Source: Phocaeicola fibrisolvens | GTDB lineage: Bacteria > Bacteroidota > Bacteroidia > Bacteroidales > Bacteroidaceae | DNA length: 64,000 nt | Reading direction: 5' to 3' | Assembly: GCF_025567125.1 (NCBI RefSeq) | Contig: NZ_JAOQJI010000009.1 | Span: forward strand, 1-64,000 | Part shown: one piece after another, positions 42,807 to 51,294 of the stretch | Layout: every line of letters starts with the position of its first letter | Position numbering within the stretch: the stretch's first letter is position 1 | The notes under the pieces: generated by a model | What the model saw: only the letters and a program-made list of their open reading frames with translations | Databases searched by the model: none | Told to the model about the DNA's origin: nothing | Made by a program: the position numbers and the translations under genes

Positions 42807-43556
42807 ATGATAGAAAAGAACGAAATGATTTTCGGCGTACGCGCCGTCATCGAGGCTATCCAGGCCGGAAAAGAGATTGACAAAGTGTTAATCAAAAAAG
42901 ACATCCAGAGTGACTTGTCGAAGGAACTCTTTGCAGTATTGAAAGATACTTTTATTCCCGTACAACGGGTGCCGGTGGAACGCATCAACCGTATCACCAA
43001 GAAGAACCACCAAGGCGTGGTGGCCTTCATCTCGCCCATCACTTACCAGCGCACGGAGGACATCGTGCCCTTCCTGTTCGAACAGGGAAAGAACCCGCTG
43101 CTCATCCTGCTGGACGGACTGACAGATGTACGCAACTTCGGAGCCATTGCCCGCACGTGTGAATGTGCCGGAGTGGATGCCATTATCATCCCTTCCAAGA
43201 ACAGTGTCAGTGTGAATGCGGATGCCATCAAGACTTCGGCAGGAGCCTTGCACACGATTCCCGTTTGCCGCGAAAGCAACGTGACAAACACTATCAAATT
43301 TCTGAAGGACAGCGGATTCAAGATTGTAGCGGCCACAGAAAAAGGTGATTATGACTATACCAAGGCCGACTACAAGAGTCCGACCTGCATCATCATGGGA
43401 GCGGAAGATACAGGTGTGCCTTACGACCACTTGGCTCTTTGTGACGAATGGATCAAGATTCCTTTGTTCGGAAACATCGAATCACTGAACGTATCCGTAG
43501 CAGCGGGTATCCTGATTTATGAAGCCGTGAAACAAAGGGGATTCGGAGAAGAATAA
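42807..43556 (+). CDS. rlmB: SpoU-family 23S rRNA 2'-O-methyltransferase (RlmB-like)
   Basis: A 249-aa knotted methyltransferase. The N-terminal L30e-like RNA-binding part (NEMIFGVRAVIEAIQAGKEI) is followed by the SPOUT domain with motif 1 DGLTDVRNFGAIARTCECAG, motif 2 CIIMGAEDTGV and motif 3 IPLFGNIESLNVSVAAGILI. RlmB methylates the 2'-OH of a guanosine in 23S rRNA; relatives modify other RNAs, so the exact site is an assumption. It follows recN by 17 bases. Confidence 0.88.
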   Translation: MIEKNEMIFGVRAVIEAIQAGKEIDKVLIKKDIQSDLSKELFAVLKDTFIPVQRVPVERINRITKKNHQGVVAFISPITYQRTEDIVPFLFEQGKNPLLILLDGLTDVRNFGAIARTCECAGVDAIIIPSKNSVSVNADAIKTSAGALHTIPVCRESNVTNTIKFLKDSGFKIVAATEKGDYDYTKADYKSPTCIIMGAEDTGVPYDHLALCDEWIKIPLFGNIESLNVSVAAGILIYEAVKQRGFGEE

Positions 43557-43578
43557 AACAATAAAACATACAACTACC

Positions 43579-45285
43579 ATGAAAATGAGAAAATTTACCC
43601 TTATTCTGACGTGTTACGGAATGGCTTTCCAGATGGGGTTTGCCCAGGAACTTCCAAAATGGGCAAACAAAGCCCGGAAAGCGGTATTTTCCGTCGTCAC
43701 GTATGACAAAGACAACCAGATTCTCAATACCGGCAACGGATTCTTTATCGACGAAAATGGAACAGCTGTTTCGGACTATACCTTATTCAAAGGGGCCGAA
43801 CGTGCCGTCGTAGTCACTGCCGAAGGAAAGGAACTTCCAGTAGAATACATTCTAGGAGCCAATGATATGTACGATGTGGTAAAGTTCAAAACGGCTTACG
43901 ACAAGAAAATTGAAGCATTACAGCCCACTTCCCGTCCGGGAACAGTGAACGAGACCGTATACGTACTGCCCTATTCTACACAGAAAGCACCAACTGGTAC
44001 ACACGGTACTATTGCCAAAATTGATACTATCAGTCACAACTCCTTCTATTACACTCTGAACATGAAAACAGGTGACAAAACGGTCAGCTGCCCAGTGATG
44101 AACGCAGAAGGAGAAGTCATGGGATTGGTGCAGAAGAACAGTGACAAAGAAAGTACTTCGAGCTATGCTATCGGCATCGGATATGCCAAGAGTCTTTCCA
44201 TCAGCGCCCTGTCGGCCAACGACTTCGCCCTGAATGCCATCGGTATCCGCAAAGGATTGCCGGAAGATGAGTCACAGGCTCTGGTATATGTGTACATGGC
44301 TTCGTCCAACCTGACCCGGGATGAATACTTGAATCTGCTGAACGAATTCATTCAGCAATATCCTAAAAACAGTGAAGGTTACTCTCGCCGGGCTACCTGC
44401 TACATCGGATATGGTGATGACGCCCACTATGCATTGGCTGAAAAGGATTTGCAGACCATGGTGGAAGTCAACGACAACAAAGGAGATGCCTATTATAACC
44501 TCTCTAAGCTATTATATAATTACGTACTGGGGTTACAAGGTGCCAAACCTTACGGCGACTGGACGCTGGAACGCGCACTGAAAGAAATCAATACAGCTCT
44601 TGAGAACGACAAACAGGGATTATACTATCAGTTGCAGGGAGATATTTATTTTGCCATGCAGAAATATCCGGAAGCCTTTACCAGCTACGAAGAGGTGAAC
44701 CGCTCCCCGCTGGCTTCGGCTGCCACTTTCTATGCAGCAGCCAAAACGAAAGAACTGATCGAGGGTGCTTCCAAGAAAGAAGCCATTGCATTGATGGACA
44801 GTGCCGTGGCGAAATACAATCCCCCTTATGGAAAAGATGCAGCTCCCTATCTCTATGAGCGTGCTCGCATGAAAGACGAGGACAAACAATTCCGCGAAGC
44901 TGTAGGCGACTACAACCTCTTCTATGATGCCATGATGGGACAAGTAGCTGCCGATTTCTATTTTATCCGTGAACAGGCTGAAATGCAATGTCGTATGTAT
45001 CAGCAGGCCATCAACGACATCAATCAGGCAATTGAAATGGAACCCAAAAACGTAGACTACTGGGTAGAAAAAGGAAGTGTACATCTTCGAGTCAACCAGC
45101 CGAAAGAAGCTATTGAAGCATTGAATAAAGCCATTGAATTGGATGCAAAGAATGCGGCTGCTTACCGCATGCTAGGCTATTGCCAGATACAACAAAACAA
45201 GAAGAAAGAAGGGTTGGCCAACTTGGAGAAAGCCGTGGAACTGGGAGACACCGTCGCCAAGAACCTGATAGAAAAATATAAATAA
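43579..45285 (+). CDS. Exported trypsin-fold protein without catalytic residues, with TPR domain
   Basis: A 568-aa protein with a signal peptide (LILTCYGMAFQMGFAQ). Residues 30-210 resemble a HtrA/trypsin fold: GNGFFIDENGTAVSDYTLFK aligns with the protease segment GSGF...TNNHVV, and CPVMNAEGEVMGLV with GNSGGPLVN..GEVIGI. The catalytic His position is Thr68 and the Ser position is Val169, so it should be inactive. From about 240 to the end are TPR repeats (DINQAIEMEPKNVDYWVEKG, AIEALNKAIELDAKNAAAYR). A periplasmic scaffold is the likely role. It lies 22 bases after the rRNA methyltransferase gene. Confidence 0.78.
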   Translation: MKMRKFTLILTCYGMAFQMGFAQELPKWANKARKAVFSVVTYDKDNQILNTGNGFFIDENGTAVSDYTLFKGAERAVVVTAEGKELPVEYILGANDMYDVVKFKTAYDKKIEALQPTSRPGTVNETVYVLPYSTQKAPTGTHGTIAKIDTISHNSFYYTLNMKTGDKTVSCPVMNAEGEVMGLVQKNSDKESTSSYAIGIGYAKSLSISALSANDFALNAIGIRKGLPEDESQALVYVYMASSNLTRDEYLNLLNEFIQQYPKNSEGYSRRATCYIGYGDDAHYALAEKDLQTMVEVNDNKGDAYYNLSKLLYNYVLGLQGAKPYGDWTLERALKEINTALENDKQGLYYQLQGDIYFAMQKYPEAFTSYEEVNRSPLASAATFYAAAKTKELIEGASKKEAIALMDSAVAKYNPPYGKDAAPYLYERARMKDEDKQFREAVGDYNLFYDAMMGQVAADFYFIREQAEMQCRMYQQAINDINQAIEMEPKNVDYWVEKGSVHLRVNQPKEAIEALNKAIELDAKNAAAYRMLGYCQIQQNKKKEGLANLEKAVELGDTVAKNLIEKYK

Positions 45286-45292
45286 TCATTTT

Positions 45293-46243
45293 ATGAACAA
45301 CAGAGTCTGTCACCTTTTCGGTATCCGCTACCCCATCATTCAAGGAGGAATGGTGTGGTGCAGCGGCTGGCGACTGGCTTCAGCCGTCAGCAACGCAGGT
45401 GGACTAGGATTGTTGGGAGCTGGCTCCATGCATCCGGAAACCTTGCGCGAACACATCCGCAAGTGCAAGGCGGCTACCGACAAACCGTTCGGCGTCAATG
45501 TACCGTTGATGTATCCTGAGATTGATACCCTTATGGACATTATTCAGGAAGAAGAAGTGAAAATTGTGTTTACCTCTGCGGGTAACCCGAAGACATGGAC
45601 TTCCAAGCTTCAACAGGCTGGCATCAAGGTAGCCCATGTGGTATCTTCCAGCCGTTTCGCCATGAAATGTGAAGAAGCCGGAGTGGATGCCATTGTAGCC
45701 GAAGGATTCGAGGCCGGCGGCCACAACGGACGGGAAGAAACCACCACCTTCTGCTTGATTCCGGCAGTGAAGAAAGTATGTACCGTCCCCCTCATTGCTG
45801 CAGGAGGCATCGTGTCGGGAGAAAGCATCCTGGCTGCGGAAGCCTTGGGCGCAGAAGGTGTACAAATGGGTACCCGCTTCGCCCTGACGGAAGAAAGTTC
45901 GGCCCACTTCACCTTCAAGGACCGGTGCCTGCGACTGAACGAAGGAGACACGCAACTGACCCTCAAGCAGCTTTCTCCTACCCGACTGGTCAAAAACGAC
46001 TTCTACAAGCAGGTGGAAGAAGCCGAACAAAAGGGTGCTTCCGTCGATGAAATGAGGGCTTTATTAGGCAAAGGCCGGGCCAAGAAAGGTATTTTTGAAG
46101 GAGATATCTATGAAGGAGAGCTGGAAATCGGACAAGCCGCCTCACAGATTCACCAGTTGCAGACGGTAGATGAAGTGATGACGGAACTAGTGGAAGATTA
46201 TCGCAAGGCCCTCCGTCAACTACAGGACAAGCAGGGCTGGTAA
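45293..46243 (+). CDS. Nitronate monooxygenase / FabK-type enoyl reductase family flavoprotein
   Basis: A 316-aa FMN-binding TIM-barrel protein. The family signs are visible: YPIIQGGMVWCSGWRLASAV at the N-terminus, the GGLGLLGAGSM loop, AEGFEAGGHNG with the catalytic-site His, and phosphate-binding AAGGIVSGESILAAEALGAE with GVQMGTRF. The family includes nitronate monooxygenases, which oxidise toxic nitroalkane anions, and FabK, which reduces enoyl-ACP in fatty-acid synthesis. Bacteroidales proteins of this length are annotated as either; I cannot choose. It starts 7 bases after the TPR gene. Confidence 0.85.
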   Translation: MNNRVCHLFGIRYPIIQGGMVWCSGWRLASAVSNAGGLGLLGAGSMHPETLREHIRKCKAATDKPFGVNVPLMYPEIDTLMDIIQEEEVKIVFTSAGNPKTWTSKLQQAGIKVAHVVSSSRFAMKCEEAGVDAIVAEGFEAGGHNGREETTTFCLIPAVKKVCTVPLIAAGGIVSGESILAAEALGAEGVQMGTRFALTEESSAHFTFKDRCLRLNEGDTQLTLKQLSPTRLVKNDFYKQVEEAEQKGASVDEMRALLGKGRAKKGIFEGDIYEGELEIGQAASQIHQLQTVDEVMTELVEDYRKALRQLQDKQGW

Positions 46244-46789
46244 ACGGGAATGCTTTAATGTAAAGAGTTTACTCCATACCTAAATCCATTGTCCCGATAG
46301 ATGCAAAGTTTCCATCCCCCAATAGTAAGGAAATACAATCCGCAAGACGCGGCCATAAAAAGTATCAAAGTCTTGGAACAGCAATACCTTGGGAACACGT
46401 ACACATCATAACTTAACCATAAGAGGTCTCAAGGGCCTCCGAATTTGAGGATGTATTTACAAAGGAATCCCCTTATTTTTCGCTTTCTCCCTCATAAGAA
46501 GAAAAGTAGAAAAATAAGGGGATTCTTATATTATCTCACTTATAGACTAACTACCGGACCGTTCCTTCGGAGAGACCCTATGTGGAAACTACCATTGGTT
46601 CCTCACGGTCAATCCCTGCCAGAACGCCTTATTGAAGAGATTCAAGAAGTTTCTCGCGGGCTGGCTTCAAAAAGGATATCCTCGCAACAAACTTTAGGAG
46701 ACTTCGAAGAATCATCCCACCGTTGTACAACCTTTCAGCTTTCCGCGAAGCAGAAACCCTCAGCCTCCTTCAGAAAAAAATTTCACTTC
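46244..46789. other. 546-base convergent intergenic region with long inverted repeat
   Basis: No gene is supported here. A perfect 16-bp inverted repeat, AATCCCCTTATTTTTC and its complement, lies at 46467-46482 and 46510-46525 with a 27-base loop. It is not followed by a clean T run on either strand, so it is an imperfect terminator candidate; it could also be a remnant of a small mobile element or a structured RNA. Its arms start and end like the inverted repeat at 15226-15278. A long plus-strand open frame that begins here is the complement of the ABC gene. The remaining sequence is unassigned. Confidence 0.55.
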
Positions 46790-48241
46790 CTACTTATTCC
46801 GCTTCAGAAACAACGAATTGGTAATGGTAGACGGAAGTTCCTCCTGATAGTGCGTCACCATGATCAAGGTCTTATCCTTCCGGTCACAGAAAGCCTCGAT
46901 GACATCCTTCACCAACCGGCGGTTGCGCATATCCAAACCGTGCAAAGGCTCGTCCAGAATCAGCAGTTCAGGGTCTTTGACAAACGCACGAGCCAAAAGC
47001 ACCATACGCTGTTCCCCACTGGAGAGCTGAAGGAAGCTGCGGTCTTTCAAATCGGCAATACCAAAGATGTCCATCCACCACACGCACGTCTCCACATCCT
47101 TTTCCTGCGTCTTGCGATACAAACCGATGGAATCGTGCAAACCGCTGGCCACGATGTCAATGGCCGGAAGGTTCTTCAAATAAGCACGGTGCATTTCCGG
47201 ACTCACATAACCGATATGCTTCTTGATTTCCCAAATACTCTCGCCACTGCCCCGTTTGCGTCCAAACAACGCAATGTCGCACGCATAACTCTGCGGATTA
47301 TCGGCACAAATCAAACTCAGCAACGTAGACTTTCCGGCCCCGTTCTCTCCGCTGAGTGCCCATTTCTCTCCGCACTTCACCGTCCAGTCGAGGTCTTTCA
47401 GGATGACCCGTTCCCCATATCGGATGCTTACCTTATTCAAGTCTACGATATGCTCCGTATGATACAGGTTCTCGGCATACGGCAAATCCAGTATCCGCTG
47501 CCGCTTCTCATCAGACAGCACATGTGCCGGAGCCGGTTCCCGGTGAGCCAGGTATTCCTGCAACGTGATTTTCGGTCCACAGTGACGGTCTTCCACCGGT
47601 ATCACGTGCGTAATAAACGTCGGAATATCGTCCGTCTTCGACAAGACCAGAATCACCTGCAAATCTGTCATCTCCGTCAGCTTGCCCAGCAACGTATGCA
47701 ACAGTCCGCGTGTCCGTGCATCCAGACCGATGAAAGGATTGTCCATAATCAACACCCGCGGACCGCTCAGCAACGTCTTAGTCAGCTGGAACTTGCGGAG
47801 TTCTCCACTGGAAAGCAGGATAATGTGCTTGCTGAGCATCTCCTCTATCCCAAACAAGTCGTAGAGTGCCTTTCGGAGCTGCTCGTCTTTGCACTCCGGC
47901 AGCAAATCGGCCACGATGGGCGTATCGTCCAAGTCGTGTGAGTTCCATCGCTGCTGGTAATAATAATTTCCATCGGCATCCCCATACGAGTCGCGGAAAG
48001 TGATGTATTTGATGTTGTCACAAGCCATTTTGGATTCTGAAGGAGAGAAATCATACTTCACCTCGTTCATCAGCAACGGATAACGGCCCGTGATGGTATC
48101 TACCAACAGGCTCTTTCCCGCCCCGTTCGGTCCCACAATGGCCACATGCTCTCCCGCAGCAATCTGCAAGTTAATAGGTTCCTTCATCCGATAGAGCGGA
48201 TGACGTGTCACTCCGTTCTCAATTGTAATTACATTCTGCAT
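46790..48241 (-). CDS. Tandem ABC ATPase, ModF-like, first site degenerate
   Basis: A 483-aa cytosolic protein with two ABC domains and no membrane part, like E. coli ModF (linked to molybdenum transport, role unclear). The second domain is complete: SGENGAGKSTL, LSSGEQRMVLLARA, LLILDEP (429-432) and the H-loop VTHYQEE. The first has GPNGAGKSLL and LSSGELRKF, but the Walker B Glu is Asn168 (LIMDNPF) and the H-loop His is replaced (LSKTDD). Only one composite site should hydrolyse ATP well. It lies 42 bases after the pullulanase gene; no permease gene is nearby. Confidence 0.82.
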   Translation of the reverse strand: MQNVITIENGVTRHPLYRMKEPINLQIAAGEHVAIVGPNGAGKSLLVDTITGRYPLLMNEVKYDFSPSESKMACDNIKYITFRDSYGDADGNYYYQQRWNSHDLDDTPIVADLLPECKDEQLRKALYDLFGIEEMLSKHIILLSSGELRKFQLTKTLLSGPRVLIMDNPFIGLDARTRGLLHTLLGKLTEMTDLQVILVLSKTDDIPTFITHVIPVEDRHCGPKITLQEYLAHREPAPAHVLSDEKRQRILDLPYAENLYHTEHIVDLNKVSIRYGERVILKDLDWTVKCGEKWALSGENGAGKSTLLSLICADNPQSYACDIALFGRKRGSGESIWEIKKHIGYVSPEMHRAYLKNLPAIDIVASGLHDSIGLYRKTQEKDVETCVWWMDIFGIADLKDRSFLQLSSGEQRMVLLARAFVKDPELLILDEPLHGLDMRNRRLVKDVIEAFCDRKDKTLIMVTHYQEELPSTITNSLFLKRNK

Positions 48242-48283
48242 TGTCTCTTTTAGCTTTTAATTGTTCCTATGTCGTTGTTTTGT

Positions 48284-50353
48284 TTATTGATGCACAATCA
48301 TGGCCGTGCGGGGAGCCACCGTGAGCACATTGCCCGTCAACGTACCCAGTCCCAGCACATTGTCCACACGTCCGTCGCGACAGGCTATCCAATAACGTCC
48401 TTCGGGCACATTGACCTGCACTGGTTCCGTACGTGCGTTAAGCACCACCACCGTATTCAGCCACGAATCACCCGCCGGACTTCCCTTAATACGAAAAGCC
48501 ACTACATTGCTGGCTGGTGTCGGCAAGAACTCCAAGTGCTTGGCTATCAGTGAAGCATCACCCATACGGAATGAAGGATGCGCCTTACGCATGGCAATCA
48601 ATCCGCGCACGTAATCAAAGAAATCATGATGTGAAGTCTTTCTCCGCCAGTCGATGGCATTGACGGCATCCGGGCTCTTGTAAGAATTGGCCACTCCCTG
48701 CTTGTCACGCAGAATCTCATCCCCTGCATACCAGAACGGAATGCCCTGCGACGTGAATACCGCCGTAGCCGCCAGCTTGGCCAGTGCATTCATCTCCTGC
48801 TCCGAAAGTCCCGGCAAGGTCGTTTTCAATCGATCAGCCAGGCAGAGGTCGTCGTGACAGCTCACGTAACTGATGAGCTGGTCGGGCTGCGTAGCCCAAA
48901 AATGAAGCTCCCTCTCCGCCTTTACCGTGGCCAGTGAATCTTCCGTCAGACTATCCGCAAGGGTTGTACTCTGCACAGATGCAGCTGCATGCTTTACCGA
49001 CAGCTGCGGATGGGCAGTGCCTCCTACCAATCCGAACTTCACACCCGCCGCATGCCCCATACGGCCGATGACAAACGCACCTTTGGATTCATCGTTCCAA
49101 GGACCACGCAATGCATCGCGCATCTCGTCACAAAACATACCGATATGCGGAAGCTGCGGCGCGTTCTTCTTCATGGCCAGCAGGCTGTCTGGCAATTGCG
49201 GACGATTGGCTGCCCAGCCTTCTCCATAAATATAAATCGTAGGATCAATCCGGTCGAGTGCCCGGCGAATTTCGTTCATCGTTTCGATGTCATGGATGCC
49301 CATCAGGTCGAAGCGGAAACCGTCGATATGGTATTCCCTGGCCCAATAGCAGACCGACTCAATCATGAAACGCCGCATCATCGGACGTTCGCTAGCCGTT
49401 TCATTTCCACACCCCGAGGCATTCGCCCATTTCCCTTCGTCATCCGTCCGATAAAAATACCCAGGTACCGTGCGTTCGAAGTTACTTCCTTTTATAATCG
49501 CGGTATGGTTGTACACCACATCCATCACCACCCGGATACCCGCCCGGTGAAGGGCCATCACCATCTGCTTGAATTCCCGGATACGCACATCCGGCTTATA
49601 AGGATCGGTGGCATACGAACCTTCCGGCACGTTATAGTTTTTCGGGTCATAACCCCAGTTGTACTGCGGCTTATCGAGCTTCGTTTCGTCCACCGACGAA
49701 AAGTCGAACGACGGCAACAGCTGTACGTGAGTCACCCCCAGTTCCTTCAGATGGTCGAGCCCCGTCTTCTCCCCCAGATAAGTCTTTGTACCCTCTTCCG
49801 TGAGTGCCAGAAACTTACCCCGGTTATGAATGCCCGAGACTGTATCGATGGAAAAATCCCGGTGATGTAGCTCATAAATGATGATATCCGAAAAACGCTT
49901 CAACGGCGGACGCTTGTCTTCGTTCCACCCCTTCGGGTTCGTCGCACCCCAGTCGATGATGGCTGCCCGGTCGCCGTTCACTCCCACCGCCTTGGCCAGC
50001 AGCCCGGGAGTATCTCCCTGCCATACGTCGTCAATCTTCACGTTGAACGTATAGAACTTCCCTTTCAGGTCTTCGTCCACCCGGGCCCGCCACATCCCGT
50101 CGGATGCCGGCTCCATCTTCACCATTCGGTAGGCCGAGCCTCCCTGCCCTTTCTCATAGAGCAACACCCGCACCTCCTGTGCCGTAGGTGCCCAAAGCGA
50201 AAACTTCGTGACGGAAGGGGCATACACCATTTCCTCCCATTCACCGTCGTACACCGGATATTTGTCGAACGTCGTCTGTGCATCCTGGTGCGAGGATGTA
50301 CATCCTGCTACCACTGTCATCATTGACATTACGACAAGATGCTTCAGTTTCAT
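48284..50353 (-). CDS. Type I pullulanase-like GH13 lipoprotein
   Basis: A 689-aa alpha-glucan debranching enzyme that cuts alpha-1,6 links in pullulan, starch or glycogen. The signal peptide ends in lipobox VVAGC (Cys18), so it is membrane-anchored. A CBM48-like domain (KFSLWAPTAQEVRVLLYEKG) precedes the GH13 barrel, which carries the type I pullulanase motif YNWGYDP (231-237), VVYNHTA, GFRFDLMG (nucleophile Asp349), YGEGW (acid/base Glu378) and SCHDD. No susC/susD pair is adjacent, so it is not in a typical utilisation locus. It follows ruvC by 12 bases. Confidence 0.93.
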   Translation of the reverse strand: MKLKHLVVMSMMTVVAGCTSSHQDAQTTFDKYPVYDGEWEEMVYAPSVTKFSLWAPTAQEVRVLLYEKGQGGSAYRMVKMEPASDGMWRARVDEDLKGKFYTFNVKIDDVWQGDTPGLLAKAVGVNGDRAAIIDWGATNPKGWNEDKRPPLKRFSDIIIYELHHRDFSIDTVSGIHNRGKFLALTEEGTKTYLGEKTGLDHLKELGVTHVQLLPSFDFSSVDETKLDKPQYNWGYDPKNYNVPEGSYATDPYKPDVRIREFKQMVMALHRAGIRVVMDVVYNHTAIIKGSNFERTVPGYFYRTDDEGKWANASGCGNETASERPMMRRFMIESVCYWAREYHIDGFRFDLMGIHDIETMNEIRRALDRIDPTIYIYGEGWAANRPQLPDSLLAMKKNAPQLPHIGMFCDEMRDALRGPWNDESKGAFVIGRMGHAAGVKFGLVGGTAHPQLSVKHAAASVQSTTLADSLTEDSLATVKAERELHFWATQPDQLISYVSCHDDLCLADRLKTTLPGLSEQEMNALAKLAATAVFTSQGIPFWYAGDEILRDKQGVANSYKSPDAVNAIDWRRKTSHHDFFDYVRGLIAMRKAHPSFRMGDASLIAKHLEFLPTPASNVVAFRIKGSPAGDSWLNTVVVLNARTEPVQVNVPEGRYWIACRDGRVDNVLGLGTLTGNVLTVAPRTAMIVHQ

Positions 50354-50365
50354 ATTTCTTTTCTC

Positions 50366-50935
50366 CTATTTTTTTATGCGTTCCGGATTCTTGGCAATAA
50401 AATCCTTCCAACTGGAATACGCTTTCGGCATTTCCGGACGTCCCATCTGCAGGTAATGGCAGTAAGCTGCTCCCAAAGCATCGGTGGCATCCATGAAAGG
50501 TCCCATCTCCGAATCGGGAATGTGCAACATCCGTTTCAGCATGTCGGCCACCTGCTCCTTGCTGGCCTGCCCGTTGCCGGTGATGGCCATCTTGATTTTC
50601 AGCGGTGCATACTCCGTCACCGGAATATCGCGCATCAGGGCTGCCACGATGGCCACCCCCTGCGCCCGTCCCAGCTTCAGCATGGACTGTACGTTCTTTC
50701 CGAAAAACGGCGCCTCGATGGCCAGTTCATCGGGCAGGTACGAAGAAATGATACCCTGCACGCGCTCATAAATGTGTTTCAGCTTCAGATACGAGTCGCC
50801 GCATTTACGCAGGTCGATGACGCCGAGTGTCATCACTTCCGGTTTGACACCCGTCACCTTCAGTACCCCGTATCCCATGATGTTCGTACCCGGGTCGATA
50901 CCGAGAATGATTTTTTCCTTAACCGGCTGTATCAC
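50366..50935 (-). CDS. ruvC: Holliday junction resolvase RuvC
   Basis: A 189-aa endonuclease that cuts four-way DNA junctions at the end of recombination. The four acidic residues of the RNase H-like site are present: Asp14 (ILGIDPGTNIMGYGV), Glu74 (AIEAPFFGKN), and Asp149 and Asp152 (FMDATDALGAAYCH). Length is slightly above E. coli RuvC. Its start overlaps the DUF4286 stop by 4 bases, and it precedes the pullulanase gene by 12 bases; ruvA and ruvB are not nearby. Confidence 0.95.
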   Translation of the reverse strand: MIQPVKEKIILGIDPGTNIMGYGVLKVTGVKPEVMTLGVIDLRKCGDSYLKLKHIYERVQGIISSYLPDELAIEAPFFGKNVQSMLKLGRAQGVAIVAALMRDIPVTEYAPLKIKMAITGNGQASKEQVADMLKRMLHIPDSEMGPFMDATDALGAAYCHYLQMGRPEMPKAYSSWKDFIAKNPERIKK

Positions 50936-51237
50936 CTTATTACCTCCATTAATGTGGGGAAACCGATGACCTTATCCTTGAACACTTTCATCATCTCCGT
51001 ATTCAAGGCAGCCCCCTGCTTTACATGCCAACGATGCAACGTCGCGCTGTCTTCCACTTCCCACTGGAGTGAAAAGCATTCACTGTCCTGCTCCTTATGG
51101 CTCAAGATACGCAGGATACGGGGATTTTTCAGTTCACCCGATTTTTCCACTTCCGGAATGTAGAATTCATTCAACCATATCACAAAATTACGGGCATCAC
51201 CCATCTCTACATGAAAAGTAGTATTATAAATCAGCAT
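50932..51237 (-). CDS. DUF4286-family protein
   Basis: A 101-aa protein matching DUF4286, a small Bacteroidetes family with a ferredoxin-like fold of unknown function. The pattern MLIYNTTFHVEMGDARNFVI, with WLNEFYIPEV and a short core of beta strands (CFSLQWEVED), is characteristic. It overlaps ruvC by 4 bases (ATGA), so the two are translationally coupled. The name of the partner suggests no clear role. Confidence 0.82.
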   Translation of the reverse strand: MLIYNTTFHVEMGDARNFVIWLNEFYIPEVEKSGELKNPRILRILSHKEQDSECFSLQWEVEDSATLHRWHVKQGAALNTEMMKVFKDKVIGFPTLMEVIR

Positions 51238-51262
51238 ATATCTTCTTATTTTAATCCGATTA

Positions 51263-51270
51263 CAAAATTA
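51263..51270 (-). promoter_or_regulatory. Probable -7 element of the DUF4286-ruvC run
   Basis: Minus-strand TAATTTTG matches TAnnTTTG and lies 25 bases before the DUF4286 start. No clear -33 element. Confidence 0.4.
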
Positions 51271-51294
51271 TACAATACGATGAAAACAACCTGA

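Noticed and set aside
46445..47941. 498-aa plus-strand open frame
   Set aside because: It lies opposite the tandem ABC gene, shows no domain, and its composition (many His, Arg, Gln, Phe) is that of a complement-strand frame.
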